Origin: Brucella gallinifaecis
Lineage (GTDB): Bacteria > Pseudomonadota > Alphaproteobacteria > Rhizobiales > Rhizobiaceae
DNA: 64,000 nt
Reading direction: 5' to 3'
NCBI RefSeq assembly: GCF_006476605.1
Contig: NZ_ML636804.1
Coordinates: 186,001 to 250,000, forward strand
Below the pieces are notes generated by a model, which worked only from the letters and a program-made list of their open reading frames with translations, did not search any database and was not told the origin of the DNA. How positions within the stretch are numbered: position 1 is the first letter of the stretch; each line of letters starts with the position of its first letter. A program made the position numbers and the translations under genes. Shown here in pieces: positions 11,086 to 19,089 of this stretch.

Positions 11086-11877
11086 TCAAACGTGTTGGCC
11101 GCCATTGATGTGGATTTCTGCCCCCGTCACATAGGATGAAGCTTCGGAGCAAAGATAATAGATGGTTTCTGCCACTTCCGAAGTTTTGCCAAGCCGACGC
11201 ATCGGCAATTGCTCAACCAGCTTTTCTGTTCCGGGAGACAATATGGCCGTATCGATTTCGCCGGGAGCAATCGCATTGACGCGAATACCATGGGGGCCAA
11301 AATCCGATGCCATTTCGCGGGTGAGGGCCGCCAGCGCTGCCTTGGAGGTTGCATAGGCTGTACCGGCAAATGGATGCACGCGGCTTCCGGCAATCGAGGT
11401 CACATTGACAACAGAACCCTGCGCAGCTTCCAGTTCCTTGAACAGACCACGCGCCAGCATGATCGGCGCCATGAAATTCACCTGAAACACATCGCGCCAG
11501 ACGGCCATCGGGGTTTCGATTGAATTGAGGCGGCGTCCACCTTCTGCTTTTGGCGAAATACCGGCATTATTGACAAGCGCGTGCAGCTTGCTGCCATTCG
11601 CTTCCAGTCTGCGGCGAATTTCGGCAATGGCCTTGCCGATATCTTCCTGATCGGCAAGATCGACCTTGATGTGATCTTCCGGTCCTGCTGGCCAGGGGCA
11701 ATTTTCGGCAAAGTCCTGCCGCGAACAGGTGATGACACGCCAGCCAGCACGTGAAAAACGTTTGACTGTCGCATGACCGATGCCACGGCTTGCACCCGTC
11801 AAAACCAGTGTTTTACGCTCTGCATCTGGATTGGGAGCTTCAGACCGGGCTGCATCTGTTTGGGAAATTGTGGACAT
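11086..11877 (-). CDS. Short-chain dehydrogenase/reductase
   Basis: This is a classical SDR of 263 residues. After a 25-residue leader it shows the dinucleotide-binding TGASRGIG, then NNAGIS, the catalytic Ser in NVTSIAGS and the catalytic YATSK. The C-terminal INGGQHV is typical of FabG-like SDRs. The cofactor and substrate are not deducible. The start ATG is preceded by a GTGAGG Shine-Dalgarno. It lies upstream of, and nearly overlaps, the PfkB-type kinase gene, which suggests a two-gene operon in carbohydrate metabolism. The operon link is inference from spacing. Confidence 0.9.
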   Translation of the reverse strand: MSTISQTDAARSEAPNPDAERKTLVLTGASRGIGHATVKRFSRAGWRVITCSRQDFAENCPWPAGPEDHIKVDLADQEDIGKAIAEIRRRLEANGSKLHALVNNAGISPKAEGGRRLNSIETPMAVWRDVFQVNFMAPIMLARGLFKELEAAQGSVVNVTSIAGSRVHPFAGTAYATSKAALAALTREMASDFGPHGIRVNAIAPGEIDTAILSPGTEKLVEQLPMRRLGKTSEVAETIYYLCSEASSYVTGAEIHINGGQHV

Positions 11878-12034
11878 GAAAACCTCACTCTCAATCCTTG
11901 AATAAACTAAGCCGCTCAGGATTTCGAGCAGATTTAACGGATGGCACCGCTAGCTGCTTCACTTGATCGCGATGAGGGCCGATATGTCACCGGCCCCGAA
12001 CCTGGCTTCCCGAACTCATCTGCCCGAATCTATC

Positions 12035-14287
12035 TTATTGCGTATTTCCCATGATAATATCGAGAAGCGTTGTGGAGTCCCGGTTTTGCTGCGGCGGAGC
12101 ACCATTACCATTGAGCGGATAGTTGGCAGATACGCCCGTTTGTTGCCCTTGCTGAACGTTGTTGCGGGCAGGGGAATCAGGTGCCGGTGGCCAGTAACCA
12201 TCATCATCATTGCCAGCCAGCGGCTGTTCTCCATAGCCACCCTGCGGGAGCATACCCGGTTCATAAGGAATGTTCGGGTCAATACCATCGCTGCCGCCGG
12301 GTATGATATTTTGGATATCGTAATGGCCGGGAAGCTCTGCAACAGGGACGCCCTTATGCGCTTCTTTCATATAGGCTTTCCATGCGTTGACGGGAAGCGT
12401 TGAGCCGAATACGCGTTTCATGCCCTTGCCGTCATCATTGCCAAACCACACACCAGTGGTGAGGTTGGCGGTGTAGCCTATAAACCATGCATCGCGAAAA
12501 TTCTGGCTGGTGCCGGTTTTGCCAGCTGCTGGCCAGCCAAAAGCCGCGCGTTTTGCGGTGCCGTCTTCCACTGTTTTGCGAAGCATGGCATTCATCATGC
12601 CGACATTGCGATCATCAATCACCCGCGGTCCGATGCTGTCTTCACGCTGATAAAGAACCTTGCCTTCAGAATCGGTAATTCTGGTGATGAAATAAACCGG
12701 CGCACGATAGCCGCCATTGGCAAAAGGCACATAGGCATCGGTCAGTTCCAGAAGAGATACTTCTGATGTTCCAAGTGCCAGTGACGCATTGGGTTCGAGC
12801 TTTGACTGCACACCAAGGCGATGTGCAGTATCGATCACAGTCTGCGGGCCGACCTCCATTACAAGCTGGGCCGAAACAGAATTGAGCGAGTGGGAAAGGG
12901 CTGTCGCAAGCGTCACTTCGCCCATATATTTGCCATTGTCGTTGCTTGGCGTCCATTTACCGATCCGCACCGGCGCATCATTGCGCACAGAATCGGGCGT
13001 GCGTCCCTGCTCCAGAGCGCTGAGATAAACGAACGGCTTGAAGGATGAGGCTGGCTGGCGGCGTGCGTCGGTCACGCGGTCAAACTGGCTGGCTGCATAA
13101 TCATAACCGCCAACCAATGCGCGCACTGCTCCCGTTCCATCGATGGAAACGAGCGCCCCCTGGGTGACATTCATCTTCTTTCCATTTGCGGAAATCTGGT
13201 CTTTGATTGCTTCTTCACCTGCGTGCTGAAGATTAAGATCAACCGTTGTTTCAACGGTGATATCTGTCTTTGTCTCGCCAATCAGCGCCGGAATTTCAGC
13301 AACCACACGATCAGCGAAATAGTTTTCAGAACCCTGCCAGTAAGAGGCTGCCCGTGTCGGTGGTTCGCTTTCTGCAATCGCCACCTGACGGTCATCAATC
13401 ATGCCTTCTTCACGCATGGCGCCGAGCACCAGCTTCGCACGCGCACTCGCGGCTTCCGGGTTGCGTGCCGGTGACAGGCGTGAAGGCGCCTTGAGAAGGC
13501 CTGCAAGGGTCGCGGCCTCCATCAGGTTCACGTCTTTGGCCGATTTGTTGAAATAGCGGCGTGACGCAGCATCCACACCATAGGCGCCCGAACCAAGATA
13601 AACACGGTTCAGATACATCTCCAATATCTGTTCTTTAGTGTATTTATGTTCAAGCCAGAGGGCGAGCATCACTTCTTGCACTTTGCGTTCCAATGTACGT
13701 TCCGGTGACAGAAACAGGTTTTTGGCAAGCTGTTGCGTGAGCGTCGAGCCGCCCTGAACAGCACGGCCAGATGCAATATTGGTAACAATTGCACGCGCAA
13801 GTCCGATTGGATCAATGCCGAAATGCGACATGAAGCGGCGATCTTCAATGGCCATGACTGCTTGCGGGATAAAAGGCGACATTTCGTGCAGCCCGACAGC
13901 CTGGCCGCCGGTGGTGCCGCGATTGGCAATCAGATTGCCCTGTACATCGACAATTCGCACATTGGGTGGACGATCTGGAATAGCCCAGTCAGTTGTCGGC
14001 GGCATTTTGGCGGCGAAATAGACAAGCATACCGGCAAATGCAATGCCGCCCCAAAGACCGAGCACAAGACACCAGTAAAAGCTGCGGCGAATAAAGCCAA
14101 AAACACCAGTGCGTTTTTTAGGCTTGCGGCGTGAGCCGCGTGGCTGGCGTTCTTTCGGCTGCCTGGCTTTGCGTTGCGTTCTGGCCATGCGATCCTCTTC
14201 ATCGACGCGAAACACGTCTTCTTCCTTTTCCTTTGGTTTTCCAAAAGAAGGTTCGATCCGTCCGTTTCTACCGTCTCGCGATGCCAT
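12035..14287 (-). CDS. Class A penicillin-binding protein (transglycosylase/transpeptidase, PBP1A family)
   Basis: This bifunctional peptidoglycan synthase of 750 residues polymerises and cross-links glycan strands at the periplasmic face of the inner membrane. A charged cytoplasmic tail rich in Lys and Arg precedes a single membrane segment near residues 67-92. The GT51 domain shows EDRRFMSHFGID, with the catalytic Glu near residue 147, and GGSTLTQQLAKN. The transpeptidase domain shows SSFK (acyl Ser near residue 414), SLN, and KTGTSQ near residue 588. The C-terminal 100 residues are a low-complexity Gly/Pro/Asn/Gln tail. The start at MASRDG could be later (MARTQR, about residue 34). Neighbours are on the same strand, but the 157-base gap to the SDR gene suggests a separate unit. 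Confidence 0.94.
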   Translation of the reverse strand: MASRDGRNGRIEPSFGKPKEKEEDVFRVDEEDRMARTQRKARQPKERQPRGSRRKPKKRTGVFGFIRRSFYWCLVLGLWGGIAFAGMLVYFAAKMPPTTDWAIPDRPPNVRIVDVQGNLIANRGTTGGQAVGLHEMSPFIPQAVMAIEDRRFMSHFGIDPIGLARAIVTNIASGRAVQGGSTLTQQLAKNLFLSPERTLERKVQEVMLALWLEHKYTKEQILEMYLNRVYLGSGAYGVDAASRRYFNKSAKDVNLMEAATLAGLLKAPSRLSPARNPEAASARAKLVLGAMREEGMIDDRQVAIAESEPPTRAASYWQGSENYFADRVVAEIPALIGETKTDITVETTVDLNLQHAGEEAIKDQISANGKKMNVTQGALVSIDGTGAVRALVGGYDYAASQFDRVTDARRQPASSFKPFVYLSALEQGRTPDSVRNDAPVRIGKWTPSNDNGKYMGEVTLATALSHSLNSVSAQLVMEVGPQTVIDTAHRLGVQSKLEPNASLALGTSEVSLLELTDAYVPFANGGYRAPVYFITRITDSEGKVLYQREDSIGPRVIDDRNVGMMNAMLRKTVEDGTAKRAAFGWPAAGKTGTSQNFRDAWFIGYTANLTTGVWFGNDDGKGMKRVFGSTLPVNAWKAYMKEAHKGVPVAELPGHYDIQNIIPGGSDGIDPNIPYEPGMLPQGGYGEQPLAGNDDDGYWPPAPDSPARNNVQQGQQTGVSANYPLNGNGAPPQQNRDSTTLLDIIMGNTQ

Positions 14288-14382
14288 GTTTTCTTAAATC
14301 CACCCGCCTGCATATTTTTTAAGTTCTTTATCGCCTGAAGTGTAAATGCGGCAGTTTAAAGGGGCGTAAACTCAGCATTCAC

Positions 14383-14408
14383 AAAAAAAGCCCCCATTTG
14401 GGGGCTTT
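14383..14408 (-). terminator. Terminator, strongest on the minus strand
   Basis: A 9-bp perfect stem (AAAGCCCCC / GGGGGCTTT) has a 4-nt loop. Read on the minus strand it ends in a run of seven T. It would stop transcription leaving the minus-strand Tad operon before it reaches the PBP gene. Confidence 0.85.
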
Positions 14409-14427
14409 ATATACAGTCTCGGATTAT

Positions 14428-14596
14428 TCACCGCGACAGAGATATCTGGACCTTCTCCATGTCGATAAAAGCAAATCCTATTGAGAAAATTTTATCTCAT
14501 CGCGCAAGTGCCTGTTCGATAATTTCAAGCTCTCGGCAATCAATAAAATATTTCGCTCGCTGGTGGTTCAAATCCGAACGGATGGCCCCACATCAT
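14428..14596 (-). pseudogene. Possible degraded small coding remnant
   Basis: On the minus strand, ATG at 14596 opens an 18-codon frame. A second frame across the same place continues as YFIDCRELEIIEQALAR to a stop at 14497, then reads KIFSIGFAFIDMEKVQISLSR to a stop at 14428, just ahead of a terminator. The two later pieces look coding-like and share one frame, as if a small gene had suffered a frameshift and a nonsense change. This is only a reading of composition; no family was recognised. Confidence 0.22.
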
Positions 14597-14654
14597 TCCC
14601 GTCAAATTAATGAAACCTGACCCTGCTTATTGTGAGGCAGGATCATAATTTTGC

Positions 14655-15254
14655 TTAATTACTACAGTGTCTAGAGGAGTTGCAGTCCGTGCATTCAATT
14701 GTCTCTTCATTTCTTATTGTTATCCAATAGCCTTTTCGTAAATTAAAATTGGATAAGTTTGAAATTATATTTCCAGAAAGTATATTATATTTATATTTTA
14801 CAGATACATATATGTGATTAAAATTTCCTGATTCTCTTTTAATTGATTCAGGTATAGCAATACTCATTTGTTCATCAAAATCATTATCGTTAATTTCCCA
14901 TTGTTTTTGTCCGTTCTGAAAATAACTTACTAATAGGCTTAGGTTGTTTGTATTTTGAGGATATAAATTTTTCTTACCAGCATATATAATGTCACAAATT
15001 TTTTTATAATCTGTTTTATTTGCCGATCTGTCATCATTGCCGTATTCCTCAAAATCTTTACTGTCTACTATTAGCTCACTTAAAAGATCTGAAGTTGTTG
15101 ATGCAACAAGGTATAGTTTTCTATCTGTGTCAAACATATTAAAAAGTTCGATAGTAATGAGAAGTAGACATAAAATAACAGGAAATAATAGTGCAAATTC
15201 AACTGATATACTGCCTTCGTCTGAGGCGGTAAAGCAGTCTTTTGAATTATTCAT
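14655..15254 (-). CDS. tadE: TadE-like pilus assembly pseudopilin
   Basis: This is a 199-residue protein with the TadE-like N-terminus: a short polar leader, then SISVEFALLFPVILCLLLITIELFNMF, a type IV pilin-like hydrophobic helix with the conserved Glu. TadE-like pseudopilins are processed by the prepilin peptidase and help build the Flp pilus in the inner membrane and periplasm. The remaining residues are not recognisable. Its start overlaps the end of the preceding pseudopilin gene by 8 bases, which implies translational coupling. It is the last gene of the minus-strand Tad operon. Which of the two small TadE-like genes corresponds to tadE or tadF elsewhere is a guess. Confidence 0.82.
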   Translation of the reverse strand: MNNSKDCFTASDEGSISVEFALLFPVILCLLLITIELFNMFDTDRKLYLVASTTSDLLSELIVDSKDFEEYGNDDRSANKTDYKKICDIIYAGKKNLYPQNTNNLSLLVSYFQNGQKQWEINDNDFDEQMSIAIPESIKRESGNFNHIYVSVKYKYNILSGNIISNLSNFNLRKGYWITIRNEETIECTDCNSSRHCSN

Positions 15255-15771
15255 TTGTCCATAACCTTACTTCATCAGTATTGAAAAAATCTTTAAATAT
15301 GCTGTTAAAATATTTATTATCACTTAATATGTCTGACCAGTTATACTTAACAAAGACAATAGATATTTTTTCTTTTACATTTGTATTACTATAATTGTTT
15401 TCAGAGATGGGTGCGGAGAAATTTCTAAATTCACCAATTTTGTTATATCCAACCATATGAACATTTAATTTGTCACAATTGATTTTAAATGACTTATTGT
15501 TGTTTTCACATAATTTAATACGAAATTTATCTGCATTAAATTCCATTGGATTTAATCGCGATGCAATTTTCATTTGTCTTGTTGTTTCATCTATTGAGTT
15601 AGCTAATACTTGCTTCTCAATAAATACAACAGATAAGTATATTATAGTAATAATTGTTACAATTAATGGAAAAGCAATGATAGCAAACTCAACAGCTGCA
15701 GCACCATCGTCCGAACGATAAAATTTTCTGATGGATTTTTTATTTAATATAGATAAGTATAAATTATTCAT
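15247..15771 (-). CDS. TadE/TadF-like pilus assembly pseudopilin
   Basis: This 174-residue protein begins with a basic leader (KKSIRKFYRSDDG) followed by AAAVEFAIIAFPLIVTIITIIYLSVVFIEKQV. That is the TadE-like pilin helix with the conserved Glu after the processing site. The C-terminal periplasmic part contains two Cys that could pair. It lies 2 bases after tadG and overlaps the next gene, so it is in the middle of a tight operon. It is probably a minor pseudopilin for Flp pilus assembly. Confidence 0.82.
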   Translation of the reverse strand: MNNLYLSILNKKSIRKFYRSDDGAAAVEFAIIAFPLIVTIITIIYLSVVFIEKQVLANSIDETTRQMKIASRLNPMEFNADKFRIKLCENNNKSFKINCDKLNVHMVGYNKIGEFRNFSAPISENNYSNTNVKEKISIVFVKYNWSDILSDNKYFNSIFKDFFNTDEVRLWTNE

Positions 15772-15773
15772 TA

Positions 15774-17246
15774 TTACTCAACTAATTTTACACGTCGAAT
15801 TAATTTATCGACAACGCGGGTTAGATTTTCTGTAACACTTAATCCAAAATTAGTCTTATAGCTGAGTCCTGGACTTGCACATTTAGCAAGATAATCAGAC
15901 ACCATTTCAGCTTGCGGTATAACTATTTTTTCAAATTCGTCATCCGCATTTTTTAATTCCGGTACGTATTCTGTTTGAACTGTACCAATCAGAATCCCCT
16001 TTTTCTTAATCTCTTCACATAATTCTAGATTGATTGGCCCTACACACGTACCTAAAGGAATGGTTCTCTGAGGTCTGACCGAGACACTTTGATAACATTT
16101 GTCTTTGTCTTTCATGTCGTAATTAGCAAAACCATCGGTTATGATGATCATAGCTTTTTTTCTATCGGTTTTATTGGAAAGAATGTCTTTTTCTATGACG
16201 CGCATTGCTTCTGGAAGATTAGAATTATAACGCGGTCCAATAGTATAGCCCTTCGTTCCAGGGATGCATGGTGTGCAATTTCCTTCATAATCGCATGATT
16301 GATTTATACACTGGGCTTCTATTCCAACCTTCATAAGCGATAAATATGATTCTGTTTTTATATTCTTTAAAATATTCGTATAATTATCACTTAAATCAAA
16401 AAGCTTTCTAATATCATCCGGGTTTCCACCCTTCAGCGAATCTTCTTCTGGAAAAGAATAAGCTGCGATATTGACTGGATTTTTTTTGCTTAAGTGGCTC
16501 TCAGCTTCGATACGCTCAATTTCATGTATAAAAGATTTTTTAAGATCATCAATGCGTAGAGTTACTGGAGGCAGTCGTTTACGAAGGTTTGGTAGCTCTG
16601 ATGGAGTCCATTCACTAGGAGATTCTTCTGGTCTAAAGTGGCAGGCAAAGCCACAACCACCATTATTAGTGCCCCAGACGGGGTATTTTTGTAGCGCATG
16701 AATGTCATCGCGCGTTAGACCAATTCCCATCGATGGAGAATTATCAAGAAAAAAGTATAAATCAAATGGAGTATCTGTTTTGCTTTCATTTATTTGTATT
16801 AATCTTCTAGCTTGAGCATGACCACTTAACTCAAAACTGTCATATCCTAATATTCCGGAAAAATAAGATTTCAATTTTGCATTATAAGTCAGGTCTGACT
16901 GCAGGATTTGATTTTTAATCTCGACACGTGGTTCTACTTGATTTTTTTCCATTATGAGTACATCGTTCTTAGGAAAATTTTGTTCAAAGTAGTCCGTTAA
17001 TTCAATGTCGCCTTCTGGAATCCTCATATGTTGCGTTGTGGCCTGCTCGCGCCATATTCTGGCTGCCTTGGAAGAATCCGAAATAGCAGCTAAGACTGCA
17101 GAATCTGCAGCATGTTGCAGCTCGCTTTTATAGGTAACAATGCGGGTTATTTCTATCGCGGAACCGGAGGCAACACAGAGCACTCCTATAAGTATAGCAG
17201 TTGTAATCGCAGCAGAGCCATTGTTGTCTTTAATAAAGTTTTTCAC
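15774..17246 (-). CDS. tadG: TadG-like pilus protein with von Willebrand A domain
   Basis: This 490-residue protein starts with a Tad pilin-like segment (NNGSAAITTAILIGVLCVASGSAIEITRIVTYKSELQHAADSAVLAA), typical of TadG. It then has a von Willebrand factor A region beginning at FDLYFFLDNSPSMG, residues 161-174. There D168, S170 and S172 form a DxSxS metal-ion adhesion site. Later IITDG fits the VWA core strand. The middle is unusually rich in Cys (GGCGFACHF, CINQSCDYEGNCTPC), which suggests disulphide-stabilised insertions in the exported part. TadG proteins are thought to anchor or tip the Flp pilus. It lies in the minus Tad operon between tadD and the TadE-like genes. Confidence 0.88.
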   Translation of the reverse strand: MKNFIKDNNGSAAITTAILIGVLCVASGSAIEITRIVTYKSELQHAADSAVLAAISDSSKAARIWREQATTQHMRIPEGDIELTDYFEQNFPKNDVLIMEKNQVEPRVEIKNQILQSDLTYNAKLKSYFSGILGYDSFELSGHAQARRLIQINESKTDTPFDLYFFLDNSPSMGIGLTRDDIHALQKYPVWGTNNGGCGFACHFRPEESPSEWTPSELPNLRKRLPPVTLRIDDLKKSFIHEIERIEAESHLSKKNPVNIAAYSFPEEDSLKGGNPDDIRKLFDLSDNYTNILKNIKTESYLSLMKVGIEAQCINQSCDYEGNCTPCIPGTKGYTIGPRYNSNLPEAMRVIEKDILSNKTDRKKAMIIITDGFANYDMKDKDKCYQSVSVRPQRTIPLGTCVGPINLELCEEIKKKGILIGTVQTEYVPELKNADDEFEKIVIPQAEMVSDYLAKCASPGLSYKTNFGLSVTENLTRVVDKLIRRVKLVE

Positions 17247-17315
17247 ATCAATCTCTTTAACTTAACAATTTATATATTCAGGATGTTTGCAAATATTAAT
17301 AATAATATGTTGCAA

Positions 17316-18038
17316 TTATCCATTTGCAGAGAGAAAAGTATTCTTTATATAAGCAATATTAGATTCTGTTTGATCTTTTGGTAAATCTTTGTTGTACCAT
17401 CTGCGTGCTGCATCATAGTTTCCTTGCAGACCGAGTACGAATGCTAGATTTTGACGTATTTGTGGTGTGGCGTCGGGCATGGCTACAGCCTTAACGAGAG
17501 CTGCTTCTGCTGCCTTGTTATTTTTAGTCAAAATATAGGACATGGCTAGATTAGATAACAGCGAAGCATCATTGGGATTCATATTGATGGCCTGCTGGTG
17601 AAGCTTCAGGGCTTTAATATGCTGGCCTAATCCGTCCCGTGCTGAAGCCTCAGTTGAGATAAGGCGCCAATCTCTTTTTGCAGGGTTTTCTGCCATGTGG
17701 ACGGCCTGAAGCGCCGACTGATACTGTCCAACAGACACCAGCGCTTTTCCATAGGCGGCTAAAACGTCTTTATCATTGGGATGACTGGTTTGAAGCTTTT
17801 TTATAACTTCAAGCGCTTGCATTTTTTCGCCACGCTCGCTCAACGATCTGGAATATTCGAGTGCAATTTTCTTGTCATCCGGCTCGCTCTTTAAAGCCTT
17901 TGTCATATCCCAGTTGGGCTTTAAGGATGCAAGGCAGCCGCTTAATGGAAAGGATATGCCGATCATAAGCAGTATTGATAAGGATTTGGCCAATGATGAG
18001 CGGTGCTTAATTGGTAAAGAATGATTATATAATGACAT
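17316..18038 (-). CDS. tadD: TadD-like TPR lipoprotein of the Flp pilus system
   Basis: An N-terminal signal (SILLMIGISFPLSGC) with lipobox LSGC marks a lipoprotein. The rest consists of tetratricopeptide-like helical pairs, for example ALEVIKKLQTSHPNDKDVLAAYGKALVSVGQYQSAL and ALKLHQQAINMNPNDASLLSNLAMSYIL. TadD proteins act as pilotin-like or assembly factors for the secretin. The ORF is open to a TTG at 18083; I chose ATG at 18038, giving 240 residues, because it leaves a more ordinary signal peptide, although its Shine-Dalgarno is weak. It lies between cpaA and tadG. Confidence 0.83.
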   Translation of the reverse strand: MSLYNHSLPIKHRSSLAKSLSILLMIGISFPLSGCLASLKPNWDMTKALKSEPDDKKIALEYSRSLSERGEKMQALEVIKKLQTSHPNDKDVLAAYGKALVSVGQYQSALQAVHMAENPAKRDWRLISTEASARDGLGQHIKALKLHQQAINMNPNDASLLSNLAMSYILTKNNKAAEAALVKAVAMPDATPQIRQNLAFVLGLQGNYDAARRWYNKDLPKDQTESNIAYIKNTFLSANG

Positions 18039-18126
18039 TATAGAATAATTACTCTGTAATTTAATAAAAAATGATAGATACAAGATAATTATTTTATATT
18101 TAATATAAATAATTCATATACTATTG

Positions 18127-18597
18127 TTAATTTATAATATCTTGTATTGTTAGAAGGCCGGCAATTCCCAATGCGACACCATAAGGAACCTTATGGCCTC
18201 GTTTTGTAAGCCAGTCCGGTATCCATACCGGGATAGGCAGATAAAATGCAATATTGCGCACAGTTAAAGCGCACAGGCATAGAAGCCCCCCAAGCAGGCC
18301 GGCTAAGACCGTATATTCAAGAAATGGCTGGCTCCAGCCATACCATAGGGCGATTACTGCAATGAATTTACCATCTCCGCCGCCAATAATTCTAAAGACA
18401 AAAAGCAAATAGGATAATATAAGGATCGATAAGGCACAGGAAACATGAATTATAATGTCATATAATTCATGCTTCCTGTATAATATATAAAATATATATC
18501 CAATAATCATTGCCAATGACAACATATTGGGAATACGCATCAATCGGAAATCGTAAATTATTGCGAGTATAAATATTAAAGATAAATATTGAATCAT
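18127..18597 (-). CDS. cpaA: Prepilin peptidase (A24 family, CpaA/TadV)
   Basis: This polytopic membrane aspartic peptidase of 156 residues processes Flp prepilin and TadE-like pseudopilins. The first catalytic Asp is in YDFRLMRIPN near residue 16. The second is in the GGGDGKF motif near residues 72-78. Length and motif spacing match the short TadV/CpaA form, which lacks the N-methyltransferase domain of PilD. A hairpin upstream covers its Shine-Dalgarno (see 18607-18633). It is the second gene of the minus operon, after flp. Confidence 0.92.
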   Translation of the reverse strand: MIQYLSLIFILAIIYDFRLMRIPNMLSLAMIIGYIFYILYRKHELYDIIIHVSCALSILILSYLLFVFRIIGGGDGKFIAVIALWYGWSQPFLEYTVLAGLLGGLLCLCALTVRNIAFYLPIPVWIPDWLTKRGHKVPYGVALGIAGLLTIQDIIN

Positions 18598-18606
18598 TTT
18601 TTTAGC

Positions 18607-18633
18607 CCTGAAAGGAGAATTTCCCCTTTCAGG
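18607..18633 (-). promoter_or_regulatory. Hairpin between flp and cpaA that overlaps the cpaA ribosome-binding site
   Basis: A perfect 9-bp stem (CCTGAAAGG / CCTTTCAGG on either strand) with a 9-nt loop lies between the flp stop and the cpaA start. On the minus-strand transcript the 3' arm contains the AGG of the probable cpaA Shine-Dalgarno. It could protect the abundant flp message and lower cpaA translation. Confidence 0.6.
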
Positions 18634-18653
18634 TTTTTGCTAGATATTAATAA

Positions 18654-18845
18654 TTATGAGCCCGAGCTTGTGGCCGGGGTTGCACTTACAAGCTTACCAC
18701 TGATCCTATTAAAAGTAGCTGACAGATTTTGACCCAAGGTAGTAGCCGCTACAATAATAGCAACGGAAATCAGGGCTGCCAGAAGACCATATTCAATAGC
18801 AGTTGCACCGGAATCATCTTTAATAAAACGAACAATATTATTCAT
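18654..18845 (-). CDS. flp: Flp family type IVb pilin
   Basis: This is the 63-residue major subunit precursor of the tight-adherence pilus. The leader MNNIVRFIKDDSG is followed by ATAIEYGLLAALISVAIIVAATTLG, the Flp motif with the conserved Glu-Tyr pair after the processing Gly. CpaA should cleave after the Gly before ATAIEYGL. ATG at 18845 is chosen because GGAGAC lies just upstream; in-frame Met codons further out would give a longer, atypical leader. It is first in the minus operon, as expected for the most abundant product, and lies opposite cpaB across a divergent promoter region. Confidence 0.95.
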   Translation of the reverse strand: MNNIVRFIKDDSGATAIEYGLLAALISVAIIVAATTLGQNLSATFNRISGKLVSATPATSSGS

Positions 18846-19089
18846 TTTTGTCTCCATATTAGTAATATAATTGAGTATCCCACAAAATTGGGATGAATCT
18901 ATACAGCGTTGATTCTGCTGTCGGGGGTGCTTATACACAAAAATGTGAAAAGATATAGCGCAAATATTATTTTCTTTGTATAGATTTTATTAAGCGATTG
19001 ATTCGTTCATAAAATCATAAATATTATTTTAGTGTGGCTGCATATATTGCTTATGCGGTTTTTTCATTTTTATTTGGTAGGTCAAGATT
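18846..19089. promoter_or_regulatory. Divergent promoter region of the Tad locus
   Basis: This 244-base, very AT-rich gap separates flp (minus) and cpaB (plus). Both operons must start here or inside it. I cannot assign -35/-10 elements with confidence. Confidence 0.55.

Larger units (their letters stand above)
14288..14654. other. Intergenic gap between the PBP gene and the Tad locus
   Basis: This 367-base gap contains the PBP promoter side, the terminator at 14383-14408 and a possible degraded coding remnant at 14428-14596. A short hairpin (CCTGC/GCAGG) at about 14626-14642 sits just beyond the stop of the last Tad gene. I see no intact gene. Confidence 0.6.

Noticed and set aside
12035-14287. 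Plus-strand frames opposite the penicillin-binding protein gene
   Set aside because: All are short shadows of a complete protein with every class A PBP motif on the minus strand.
14550-14592. tRNA-like GGTTCAAATCC box in the plus strand
   Set aside because: The flanking T-arm bases do not pair (GGTGG against CCGAA), and no matching acceptor, D or anticodon arm is found upstream.
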